A DNA stretch of 27,728 nucleotides from a virus: IMG/VR virus record IMGVR_UViG_3300021425_000142, positions 1 through 27,728 of that record. One strand, written 5' to 3'. Made by a program: the position numbers and the translations under genes. The notes beneath the pieces were generated by a model. The model made no database searches. It had not been told where the DNA came from and saw nothing but the letters and a program-made list of their open reading frames with translations. Shown here piece by piece: positions 12,904 through 21,017 of the stretch (the first letter of the stretch is position 1; every line of letters begins with the position of its first letter).

Positions 12904-14231
12904 TGTCAAAAGAAAAGTCACTATTTACGGAATTAACGATTCAATCTGCCGATGGAGAGAGAACGGCTAATCTTGCTAATGGTTTTGTTTTGTTTGAATA
13001 CTATGAGGATATTTTTTCTCCCATGGTTACGGCAAAACTTAGAATAGTTAACACTCAGAATACTATAAAAGTTGATGGTCGTGATGGTAGAGAATCCCTT
13101 TACAACGGTCTTCCTTTGAGAGGTGGTGAACGAGTATCATTGATTCTTGCTCCCAATAGTCCAACAAATCCGGGACTTGATTTCAGTAGAGTTGAAAAAT
13201 ATTTTTATGTTTCATCAGTATCTGATGTCATATCTGAAGGATCTAAAGAATCTTTTACACTACATCTTGTTCCTAGAGAGGCATTGACTAATGAACAAAG
13301 TAGAGTGATGGGAAAATATCCAACTTCTTTGAGTATTGCTGACTCAGTTAAGAAAATCATAAAAGATTATTTGACAATTACTGATTCCAGTACAAAGGTG
13401 AATACTGGAACAATAGATGAGACATCTAATAAGTATGGTTTCATGGGAAACATGAGGAAACCATTTACTGTATTGACATGGTTAGCATCTAAGTCAGTTC
13501 CAGAGAAAAGCGGTACGGCAGGATATGTATTTTATCAGACAGTAGAAGGGTTCCAGTTTAGATCTTTAGATCGTCTTGCGAAACAGAAACCAGTCGCCCG
13601 TTATATTTCATATGATGCAGTAGATGCGTATGATAGTAATTTAAGAAGAAATGATAATTCCAATAATATAATAGATTTCTTTATTGAAAAAAATTCAAAC
13701 TTAATTGAAAAACTTCGTGTTGGAACATATTCTAACGAATCTATTTTCTTTAATCCACTAACACTGAGTTTTGGGCAAAAAATCTATAAGCAAGAAGATT
13801 ATCAAAAGAAAGTTGATAATCTTGGAGGAAGATTTAAACTACCTCCACTAAATAGTCAAACAGAGGATACTCTTGGTGATGTACCCACCAGGAGAATGAG
13901 TTTCATATCAGATATAGGTACATTTGAAAAAGGTGTAAGTAGGGATGTCAATGCAGATCCTAATGAATATCAGAATCAAGTATTGATGAGATACAACACT
14001 CTATTTACTCAGACAGCAACCATGACAGTGACATCAAATACTAACTTGAAAGCTGGTGATGTAATTGACTGCAAGTTTCCTAGATTATCAGAATCTAAAG
14101 CAACTGAGTATGATCCTGAGACAAGTGGTCTATATATTATTAAGGAAGTATGCCACTCATTCAATACAACTAGTTCATATACCTCATTGAAATTAGTAAG
14201 AGATACGTTCGGATCACCTGTTAAGAAATAA
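12903..14231 (+). CDS. 27: Baseplate hub protein gp27
   Basis: This 442-aa protein (T4 gp27 is 391 aa) forms the trimeric hub ring that holds the gp5 spike. The opening (FTELTIQSADGERTANLANGFVLFEYYEDIFSPMVTAKLRIVNT) and LHLVPREALTNEQSRVMGKY are typical of hub proteins of T4-like cyanophages, with domain 1/3 tube-like beta barrels. The middle has PFTVLTWLASKSVP...GYVFYQTVEGFQFRSLD, the gp27/VgrG-type WLA...F(Y)...GF.FRS pattern. The C-terminus has the AGDVIDCKFPRL...SGLYIIKEVCHSF barrel strands. It lies directly upstream of the gp5-like OB protein, as hub and spike partners often do. The stop/start overlap on both sides is a single base. Confidence 0.82.
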   Translation: MSKEKSLFTELTIQSADGERTANLANGFVLFEYYEDIFSPMVTAKLRIVNTQNTIKVDGRDGRESLYNGLPLRGGERVSLILAPNSPTNPGLDFSRVEKYFYVSSVSDVISEGSKESFTLHLVPREALTNEQSRVMGKYPTSLSIADSVKKIIKDYLTITDSSTKVNTGTIDETSNKYGFMGNMRKPFTVLTWLASKSVPEKSGTAGYVFYQTVEGFQFRSLDRLAKQKPVARYISYDAVDAYDSNLRRNDNSNNIIDFFIEKNSNLIEKLRVGTYSNESIFFNPLTLSFGQKIYKQEDYQKKVDNLGGRFKLPPLNSQTEDTLGDVPTRRMSFISDIGTFEKGVSRDVNADPNEYQNQVLMRYNTLFTQTATMTVTSNTNLKAGDVIDCKFPRLSESKATEYDPETSGLYIIKEVCHSFNTTSSYTSLKLVRDTFGSPVKK

Positions 14232-16303
14232 TGCTAGATCAAGCAGCAATTCAGAATAATTTTGTAGGTAGAGATGGATTTAGATGGTGGATAGGACAGA
14301 TCCCACCTTACGAATCTATGGCGGAGCAGCTTGGAAATAAGGGATGGGGAAATAGATTCAAAGTTCGCATCATGGGATATCATCCCGCGAGTGAAGCAGA
14401 ATTATCTAATGAAGATTTGCCATGGGCACAAGTCCTACTGCCACCAACAGCAGGTAGTGGTGCTGCAAATGCAATGACAAGTGTCCAGATTCAACCTGGA
14501 GATATTGTATTTGGATTCTTCTTAGATGGAGATAATGCACAGATACCAATCATACAATCTGTTTTCGGAAGAACGGATCTTTCTTCTAGTGCTGAGTATT
14601 CAAGTCCATTTACACCATTCACTGGATTTTCTCAAGCAATACCTAAGAATAATAAACTTCCAGTAACCCAACCTGGTGATAATATCACCACAGAATCAAA
14701 CGAACCAAAGGTAACTAGTAACCCAACTCCACCATCAGTATCTCAAGATCAATCTGCTAAGATATCTGAGAAGACAGGAGTACAAACTCCTCCTGTTAAT
14801 GCTGCTATTGGAACTAAGATTCCATTAGCGAATACTACTAAAAATAGTATGATTGATAAGATTAGTTCAACCATTGAGAATCTTATCAATAAACTTAAGA
14901 GATTGAATGGTAACATAACTCAGATGAGATATGCTATATCAAATGCTATTGATGCAGTTACGATATCTGCAAATGGAATCATTGGTCAACTATTTGATAC
15001 TTTGATCAATGGAAACGATGGTGGATTTATTGGAATGATTGATCTGTTGAAGGAGGGATTAGATTTACTATACAAACTAGTATTTGCAAAAGTTCTTGCT
15101 GCTACGGGAAATCCTATTGTTGCTCACCTTGCAGGTGTTTCTGCCCAGCAGGTTATGGTTACACCAGTAAAACTACTTGAAGAAGCATTTCACTGTGTAG
15201 TTGGTCAAGTTGTTAGTGCTTCTACAAGTGTAATTGCAGATTTAGTTGATTCAACTCTTGGAAACGTAGAAAGATTTGTTACTTGTGCTGGAGAGCAGTT
15301 TGCTGGAAGTTTAATTAATTCTATTATCGGATTATGTGAAAACTTTTTAAATGGACCTTTGGGTGCTATTACAAAACTATTGCAATTCTTCGGTGACTTT
15401 AATGTTGGAAATATATTGAGAGATGCGATTGGACTATTATCTGAAGGTGCAATTGGATTCTCTTGTAATCAGAACTTTGATAGTTATAAAGGTTTGATTA
15501 ATGAGTGGGTTGTTGGTAGAGGACCATCTGGATCTCCATCGACTATAAATGAAAGTATGGCGGGAACATTTAGAGAAATTAGAAATATTGCAAACAAAGT
15601 AAATAACGCAGAAGAAGAACTTGGAGAATGCTTTAGCGGTCTCCGTGACTTTGCAAGTCCTCCTGTGATTAACATCTTTGGAGGTGGTGGTGGAAGAGGA
15701 GCATCTGCAGTTCCTGTATTCGGAAATCTTACGGAGGGTCCTGGAGGTCAAGTGACTGCCAGTGTTGTTGGTATTCAGTTGACTAATAGAGGATCTGGAT
15801 ATGTCTATCCTCCATTTATTGAGATTGTGGATGATCAGAATCAAGGATTTGGTGCTGTTGCAAGATGTACTGTAGATGAAAAAGGTCAGGTTGAAGGAGT
15901 TTACATGGTTTCTGTCGGAGAGTTTTACTCTGTTGGTGATGTTCTTGATTACAGTATTGTTGATGTTATAGTTGAAGATGGTGGATCTGGATATGATAAT
16001 TCCTTAATTATCACTGATGATCAGGGTAATCCTTACGATTATGTAATTGAAGGAGGTAGAATAACTCAGGTAACACCACTAAATAATACAGCAGATGGAC
16101 TTCCAGTTCTTTCTCTGAACGGAGGTAATGGCATTGGAGCAATACTAAGACCTATTTTAGGTTCAGTCAATAGCGATAACTTTGAAGAGGATAGAGATGG
16201 GAATCTCACTTACTTTGAAGAGGATAGAGATGAGAATCTCACTTCTAATCCTACTAATCTGTTTGCAGGAAAACCAATAGAATCTATAGATTGCCCAGAA
16301 TAA
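14231..16303 (+). CDS. 5: gp5-like baseplate hub OB-fold protein lacking lysozyme and needle
   Basis: Residues 13-115 of this 690-aa protein are the gp5 N-terminal OB fold: FRWWIGQIPPYESM...GNRFKVRIMGYHPASEAELSNEDLPWAQVLLPPTAGSGA, QIQPGDIVFGFFLDGDNAQIPIIQSVFGR. These match T4's WFVGVVEDRMDP...VRVRVVGLHP...LPWMSVIQPITSA...GTRVYGHF. No lysozyme motif follows. A Pro/Thr/Ser linker (about 130-200) leads to a helical and hydrophobic centre (about 205-430). The C-terminus (about 485-640) has two NRGSGYVYPPF / DGGSGYDN beta modules. It ends with an 11-residue tandem duplication (FEEDRDxNLT). The OB domain is the hub-to-spike adaptor in T4. The lysozyme and needle functions are in adjacent genes. Confidence 0.75.
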   Translation: MLDQAAIQNNFVGRDGFRWWIGQIPPYESMAEQLGNKGWGNRFKVRIMGYHPASEAELSNEDLPWAQVLLPPTAGSGAANAMTSVQIQPGDIVFGFFLDGDNAQIPIIQSVFGRTDLSSSAEYSSPFTPFTGFSQAIPKNNKLPVTQPGDNITTESNEPKVTSNPTPPSVSQDQSAKISEKTGVQTPPVNAAIGTKIPLANTTKNSMIDKISSTIENLINKLKRLNGNITQMRYAISNAIDAVTISANGIIGQLFDTLINGNDGGFIGMIDLLKEGLDLLYKLVFAKVLAATGNPIVAHLAGVSAQQVMVTPVKLLEEAFHCVVGQVVSASTSVIADLVDSTLGNVERFVTCAGEQFAGSLINSIIGLCENFLNGPLGAITKLLQFFGDFNVGNILRDAIGLLSEGAIGFSCNQNFDSYKGLINEWVVGRGPSGSPSTINESMAGTFREIRNIANKVNNAEEELGECFSGLRDFASPPVINIFGGGGGRGASAVPVFGNLTEGPGGQVTASVVGIQLTNRGSGYVYPPFIEIVDDQNQGFGAVARCTVDEKGQVEGVYMVSVGEFYSVGDVLDYSIVDVIVEDGGSGYDNSLIITDDQGNPYDYVIEGGRITQVTPLNNTADGLPVLSLNGGNGIGAILRPILGSVNSDNFEEDRDGNLTYFEEDRDENLTSNPTNLFAGKPIESIDCPE
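16181..16246 (+). repeat. 33-bp tandem duplication in the gp5-like gene
   Basis: Two 33-bp units (16181-16213 and 16214-16246) encode FEEDRDGNLTY and FEEDRDENLTS. They differ at only a few bases (G/A in the seventh codon and the last codon), so the duplication is recent and in frame. Confidence 0.9.
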
Positions 16304-16304
16304 G

Positions 16305-17042
16305 ATGGCAGAAAGACAGTTAAATTCTTGGAAAAGGACACTTGTTAGTTACAACCCTAACTTCAGGATTGACAGTGCCAACCCTCAAATGGGTCAAAGT
16401 GGAACTGATGTCTATAAAATCTATGGTGTAACTGATACTGGAGATTGTCAATCTTCTATCAGTTTAAGTAGCGGTGGCATGATGGATATCATGAATGACC
16501 GTTCCATTGTTATATCTGGAGGAACTGTCAATCCTGAAAATTCTGAGGACGTTGTAATTATTGGTCAGAATGGTAATATTTCTATTTCTGCTCCTAATGG
16601 AAAAGTACGTATCCTTGCAAAGGATATTATGGTCGATGCTGAGAGAGATTTGCACCTCAAGGCAGGTAGAAATATCAATCTCAAAGCAGTTGGTGGTAAG
16701 ATTACACAAGAATCTCAGAAGCAAGATATTATAGGAACATCTGGCAACCTGATTACTCAGTTAGGAATGGACTTTGCTACTCAAGTTTTTGAGGGTAGTT
16801 TTGTTGGTGGTGATTTCTTAGGCGGAGTTATTGGTCCTATTGCAGGTAATATCGTTAACAGTGTATTAGATACTGCTACTGGTGGTCTTGCGGGAGGAAT
16901 TGGTGGTGTTGTTGGTGGTGTACTCGGTGGTGGCGGTATTGCAGGAGTAGTTGGTAATGTTGCAGGAAACCTTGGTGACAGGATTGGCGGCGATGTTGCT
17001 GGTAATATTGCTAGAAAATATGCTACTAAACAATTTGGGTAA
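16305..17042 (+). CDS. Spike/needle protein with gp5C-like beta-helix and glycine-zipper tail
   Basis: Residues about 50-135 of this 245-aa protein are short alternating strands with polar turns: DIMNDRSIVISGG, DVVIIGQNGNISISAPNGKVRILAKDIMVDAERDLHLKAGRNINLKAVGGKI. This is the pattern of the triple-stranded beta-helix needle of T4 gp5C and VgrG-like spikes. The last third (167-236) is extremely Gly/Val/Ala-rich (GGVIGPIAGNIV, GGLAGGIGGVVGGVLGGGG) with GxxxG spacing, so a helical, possibly membrane-active segment is likely. It follows the gp5-like OB gene by one base and probably completes the puncturing device. Family assignment is by pattern only; a pure structural baseplate protein is the alternative. 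Confidence 0.68.
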   Translation: MAERQLNSWKRTLVSYNPNFRIDSANPQMGQSGTDVYKIYGVTDTGDCQSSISLSSGGMMDIMNDRSIVISGGTVNPENSEDVVIIGQNGNISISAPNGKVRILAKDIMVDAERDLHLKAGRNINLKAVGGKITQESQKQDIIGTSGNLITQLGMDFATQVFEGSFVGGDFLGGVIGPIAGNIVNSVLDTATGGLAGGIGGVVGGVLGGGGIAGVVGNVAGNLGDRIGGDVAGNIARKYATKQFG

Positions 17043-17049
17043 TTAGAAA

Positions 17050-17985
17050 ATGGCAGATAAGAATTGGGATATTAATAATTACAAACCTCCTGCTGAAGGA
17101 TCAGTTTTTTATGGAAAGGAGCAACATTTCAATGAGGATGTAATATTTTACAAGGGAATTAGAATTCACGGTGATCTTGAATTTGACTTCACTAAGTTTG
17201 AGAGATTTGTAGTTAATCAATTAGATGTTATTGGTCCAGATGAGAATAATTTCTTTGGTCCTGTAAATTTCAAAGATGATGTAGATATCAGTGCAACTCT
17301 TTATGTAGATGATCTAATTGTAAGAAATAAACTTGTAGTTCCTCAATTAGATGTTATTGGACCTGGTGAGAGTAATTTCTTTGGTCCTGTAAATTTCAAA
17401 GATGATGTAGATATCAGTGCAACTCTTTATGTAGATAATCTAACTGTAAGAAATAGATTCGAAGTTGGTGAGATTGGTGAAATAATTATTGCTGATAGTT
17501 CAGAAGAACATGTTGGAATTTTTACTTCTATTCCAGATAAAGATTTTCAGATAGGAGTAGGATCATCATCAATTACATATGTTTTCGAAAATGAAGGTCT
17601 TGTAGATAATGTTCTTGGTATAGGAACAACTAATCCTGGTGCTTTTCTAATTGATTCTGAAGATGGAATAACTCCAGGAATAAATCAAAACCTGAAACTT
17701 GATGTTGAAGGTAGTATAAGAATCAAAAATACTATCTTTGACTCTGCAGATGTTCCAGGTAAAAATGGATATTTCTTTGTCAGAGATCAGAGGGGTGTTA
17801 GATGGCTGCAGCAGATTGCTGATGATGATGGTGTGATGCCTTTGTCTGTTGTTCTTTGGGGAGGTAATGGAAATTTCCCTCCTCCAGGGTATGAACTATG
17901 TGATGGTACTAACGGAAAACCTAATCTAGCACCAGTTACAGATTTGAATGGAACTGTATTTCAATATATTATTAAAGTTGTTTAA
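17050..17985 (+). CDS. Tail-collar/short-fibre structural protein
   Basis: This 311-aa protein begins MADKNWDINNYKPPAEGSVF, then has two 42-residue tandem modules (about 57-140; QLDVIGPxExNFFGPVNFKDDVDISATLYVD). A GIGTTNPG...LKLDVEGSIRIKNT module (about 195-230) is also found in the large fibre downstream. The C-terminus (VMPLSVVLWGGNGNFPPPGYELCDGTNGKPNLAP) is a phage tail-collar motif, as in T4 gp12-type fibres (P.G...CDG..G..PDL). It is therefore a baseplate-attached fibre or collar component; attachment to the host is inferred. It starts 7 nt after the spike gene stop. Confidence 0.72.
   Translation: MADKNWDINNYKPPAEGSVFYGKEQHFNEDVIFYKGIRIHGDLEFDFTKFERFVVNQLDVIGPDENNFFGPVNFKDDVDISATLYVDDLIVRNKLVVPQLDVIGPGESNFFGPVNFKDDVDISATLYVDNLTVRNRFEVGEIGEIIIADSSEEHVGIFTSIPDKDFQIGVGSSSITYVFENEGLVDNVLGIGTTNPGAFLIDSEDGITPGINQNLKLDVEGSIRIKNTIFDSADVPGKNGYFFVRDQRGVRWLQQIADDDGVMPLSVVLWGGNGNFPPPGYELCDGTNGKPNLAPVTDLNGTVFQYIIKVV
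17218..17469 (+). repeat. Two 126-bp tandem repeats in the collar/fibre gene
   Basis: Units 17218-17343 and 17344-17469 encode 42-residue modules. A central stretch of over 60 bp (from TTTCTTTGGTCC to the codons for TLYVD) is identical between the units, while the flanks differ. This shows recent duplication or gene conversion within a beta-repeat fibre. Confidence 0.9.
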
Positions 17986-17992
17986 TTTTTAT

Positions 17993-18000
17993 CATAAATA
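17993..18000 (+). promoter_or_regulatory. T4-type late promoter element upstream of the fibre gene
   Basis: CATAAATA sits in the 46-nt gap after the collar gene, 31 nt before the ATG at 18032. It is identical to the element before gp48. An AGGA lies at 18025-18028 near the start codon. Confidence 0.65.
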
Positions 18001-18031
18001 TTTTCATAAAGGTCTCAAAGACAAAGGATAA

Positions 18032-20340
18032 ATGGCATCTAAATTCTATGTACAGGATAAGGGAGTATATATCCCTACAGATGGATTAGCACAATCCTTT
18101 TCGGTACTAAACTTTGAATCAGGAAACAGTTTAGGTGTAGGTACGGAAACTGTTACCCCTACTGTAAATGCAGATAATCCAAACTTTATCTCAAATATCT
18201 TACAGAAAGATCTTTGGGGTTATGATAGTGAGGAGAGTTTATATAGAGTCAGTTCTGTAGGTATTGGAACTACTCAAGTAATCGGGCAATTTAATGTTGG
18301 TGAAGAAGGTAATGATTTCGTTATTACTGATCTTGGAAATGTTGGTGTTGGAATAGAACAACCAACCTTTAAGTTAGATATATCAGGAAATCTTCATGCT
18401 ACAGAAGAAGTTGAATTTGATTCCACTTTAGATGTTACTGGTGCTACAACTTTAGATGATACTCTTGATGTTACATCTGCAACTACATTAAAGGATACTT
18501 TAGATGTTTTTGGAGACGTTACTGTTACCAGCACTACTGGATCGGTAGACAAAGATACAGGTTCTATCGTTACTGAAGGTGGTGTTGGTATTGAAGAGAA
18601 CTTAAATGTAGGAAATGATGCTAAAATTGGAGGAGTTCTTGAGTTAGAATCTTTCCTCAGAGATGTCAATGACTATACGGCAGATGATAAGAGAGATTGG
18701 AGATTATCTGCAGTAGGAACAGGTGTCTCTTGGAGACCATCTGGTGTTGAAACTCAGAATACTATCTGGGTTACTAAGGATGGAAATGATAATAATACTG
18801 GATTGCTGGAAGGTGATGCTAAGGCAACGATTGGTGCTGCTGCAGCCGCTGCACAGGAAGGAGATACGATCATCATCAAACCAGGCATCTACCTTGAGAA
18901 CAATCCTATCGGTCTTCGTACTGATGTTTCCGTTACTGGAGAAGACATTCGTCTGGTTACAGTAACACCTCAGAATGTTAATCTAGATGTTTTTCATGTA
19001 AGACGTGGATGTCTGATAGAAAACTTAAACTTTGCAGGAACTAGTGTTGCAGTAAATCACAGTGGATGTGGTGCAGTTGCTTTCCCTCCAATTGCATTAT
19101 CTGAAAGGGCAAACACTGGATATATTGCTGCTGGTCCTGCTTTAGAAGGTCCGAGTGGAAGATGGAGATCTCCATATATTCGTAACTGTACCAACTTCAT
19201 GACTGGAAGTATTGGTATGAGAATTAATGGTGACCATGCTTCTGTATCAGATCCAATCAATAACAATGGTAATAACCTGAAGTCAATGGTTTGTGACTCA
19301 TTCACTCAATATAATGAGAATGGTATTGGTGTTTCGATTACAAACAATGGTTATGCTCAGTTAGTTTCTATTTTCACAATTAATTGTGATAAAGCAATTT
19401 ATGTTGATACTGGTGGTCAGTGTGATCTGACAAACTCAAACTCATCATTTGGTAATTTTGGTTTATATGCAGTTGGATTAGGAGCAACACAATATACTGG
19501 ATCTGTATCTGGAAATATTATTCCTGATGGAGAAACTAATGATACTGTAACTGCTACAAATGTTCAAGACGGAAGTCAATATAGAAGACCTTTTGATGGT
19601 CAAGCAGCATACTTTAAAATTGATTTAGGAAATTATGCTGATGCAGATGGTTTGGGAAGAATAAACGCACCACTTCGAAGAGTTGCTAGAATTAATGTCA
19701 CCAATGGAGGTTCTGGATATACTGCAGCAACACCACCGACAGTGACCATAAGCGATGCTGATAGTACTGTAGTTCCAAAAGGTCCTCAAGGAATTGTTGC
19801 AGAGGTACTGGCAAATGTAAGTGCTGCTGGAACTATTACTTCAATTGATGTCATTGAATCTGGTAGAAATTATTACCCACTCAGAACCTTGTTGCAAATA
19901 TTAGTGGTAGTGGTGGTGCTACTGCAGAAGTTGTTACAGAACCGATTTATTATACAGTATCCGAAGCAACACTACCAGATGGTTCTGGTAATACCACAAT
20001 AACATTTAATGAATTTATTCCATATCAGTTATATGATGGTGATCCATTTACTCTTCAAAGAATTAGTCGTATCCTTACAAGTTCTCACTCCTTTGAATAC
20101 GTCGGAACGGGTACTGATATAAATACAGCGTTACCCTTCGAGGGTGCTCTTCCGATTAAAGAAAATGAAATTGTTGCTCTTGACGGAGCACAAATTCCCT
20201 TTACAAGTACAGACCAAAAAGGAAATTTTGATATTGGTGAAGGAATTCAGGTTGATCAAACAACATCAACAATTAGAGGAAGAGATTTTAGTAAAGCAAT
20301 ACAGGCAGAAGTTACACCACTCATACTCGCATTAAGGTAA
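18032..20340 (+). pseudogene. Beta-helix fibre/structural gene broken by a one-base frameshift
   Basis: The zero frame runs MASKFYVQDKGVYIPTDGLAQ and turns into nonsense after ESGRNYYP near 19876-19880 (LRTLLQILVVVVVLLQ..., ending at 20002). The -1 frame continues sensibly from there: QNLVANISGSGGATAEVVTEPIYYTV..., through ISRILTSSHSFEYVGTGTDINTA and STDQKGNFDIGEGIQVDQTTSTIRGRDF, to TAA at 20338-20340. One missing A (CCA-ACT-CAG) would restore a protein of about 769 aa. Features in order: LDVTGATTLDDTLDVTS repeats (about 130-165); a right-handed beta-helix like pectate-lyase-type fibres (about 245-480, TIWVTKDGNDNNTG..., GDTIIIKPGIYLENN); an NGGSGYTAATPPTVTI module; and a conserved C-terminal domain. 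No slippery heptamer is seen, so mutation or sequencing error is likelier than programmed shifting. Confidence 0.78.
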
Positions 20341-20346
20341 AAAATT

Positions 20347-21003
20347 ATGGCAGTTGCACCACTTAATAAATTTATTACAATAGCAGTTCCAGTAGCACCA
20401 GGTGAGCAAACTGTTTATACTGCACCAACTGGAAAAAACTCCATTGTTTTGTATGCCTCTGTATCTAATGTCGGTGTTAATACTTATCCGACAGTCACTT
20501 TTACTCATAGAAGAGAGAGTACGGCAAGTAATACTGCAGGAAATACAAGAAATATAAGAATTCTTAAAAATACTGAAATACCTCCAAGTGATGCATTAGT
20601 TATTATTGATGGAAGATTGGTTCTAGAGAGAACTGCATTTATAAAAGATTCAATCGTAATAGAAGGAACGCAAAGTGGTATAGTCAATATTAGTGGTGTT
20701 TTATATGATCAATTTACTGGAATTACAACTGTTACTACCTCTGGTGCTCACGGATTTAGTGCTTCTGATGAAATCACAATGAGTGGAATTGAATTTAGTT
20801 GTAGTGGATATGTTGGAGGAGCAACAACAACAATTTTCCCAGCACCTCAAAGATCCTTCATAGTTGATGCAGTAAATTCTTCTACAGAATTTGAGACCAA
20901 CGTCGGTATAGTGACTAATATTCCACATACTTATGTAAGTGGTGGTCAAGTTGCTCCATTAGAAATGGAGTTTATTATGAGTATTCTAGAAAACACAATA
21001 TAA
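20347..21003 (+). CDS. Hypothetical structural protein, fibre-associated (218 aa)
   Basis: The protein is beta-rich and Thr/Ser/Val-heavy: an N-terminal sandwich-like part (PGEQTVYTAPTGKNSIVLYASVSNVG, then TVTFTHRRES) and a LVIIDGRLVLERTAFIKDSIVIEG segment, with a C-terminal domain TTVTTSGAHGFSASDEITMSG...TYVSGGQVAPLEMEFIMSILENTI. HGFSxxDxITMSG modules recur in cyanophage virion proteins. I do not recognise a named family. Position between two fibre genes suggests a fibre connector or decoration protein. The ATG follows the previous stop by 6 nt. Confidence 0.72.
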   Translation: MAVAPLNKFITIAVPVAPGEQTVYTAPTGKNSIVLYASVSNVGVNTYPTVTFTHRRESTASNTAGNTRNIRILKNTEIPPSDALVIIDGRLVLERTAFIKDSIVIEGTQSGIVNISGVLYDQFTGITTVTTSGAHGFSASDEITMSGIEFSCSGYVGGATTTIFPAPQRSFIVDAVNSSTEFETNVGIVTNIPHTYVSGGQVAPLEMEFIMSILENTI

Positions 21004-21017
21004 TATAATAACAAAAA

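Noticed and set aside
19862-19885. Programmed frameshifting as the explanation for the broken fibre gene
   Set aside because: Codons in the overlap (AGA AAT TAT TAC CCA CTC) do not form an X XXY YYZ heptamer, and no clear stem follows; a one-base loss is simpler.
20144-20335. 63-codon + strand frame after the fibre stop at 20002
   Set aside because: The sensible frame here is the -1 continuation of the fibre gene (to 20340), so this is a shadow.
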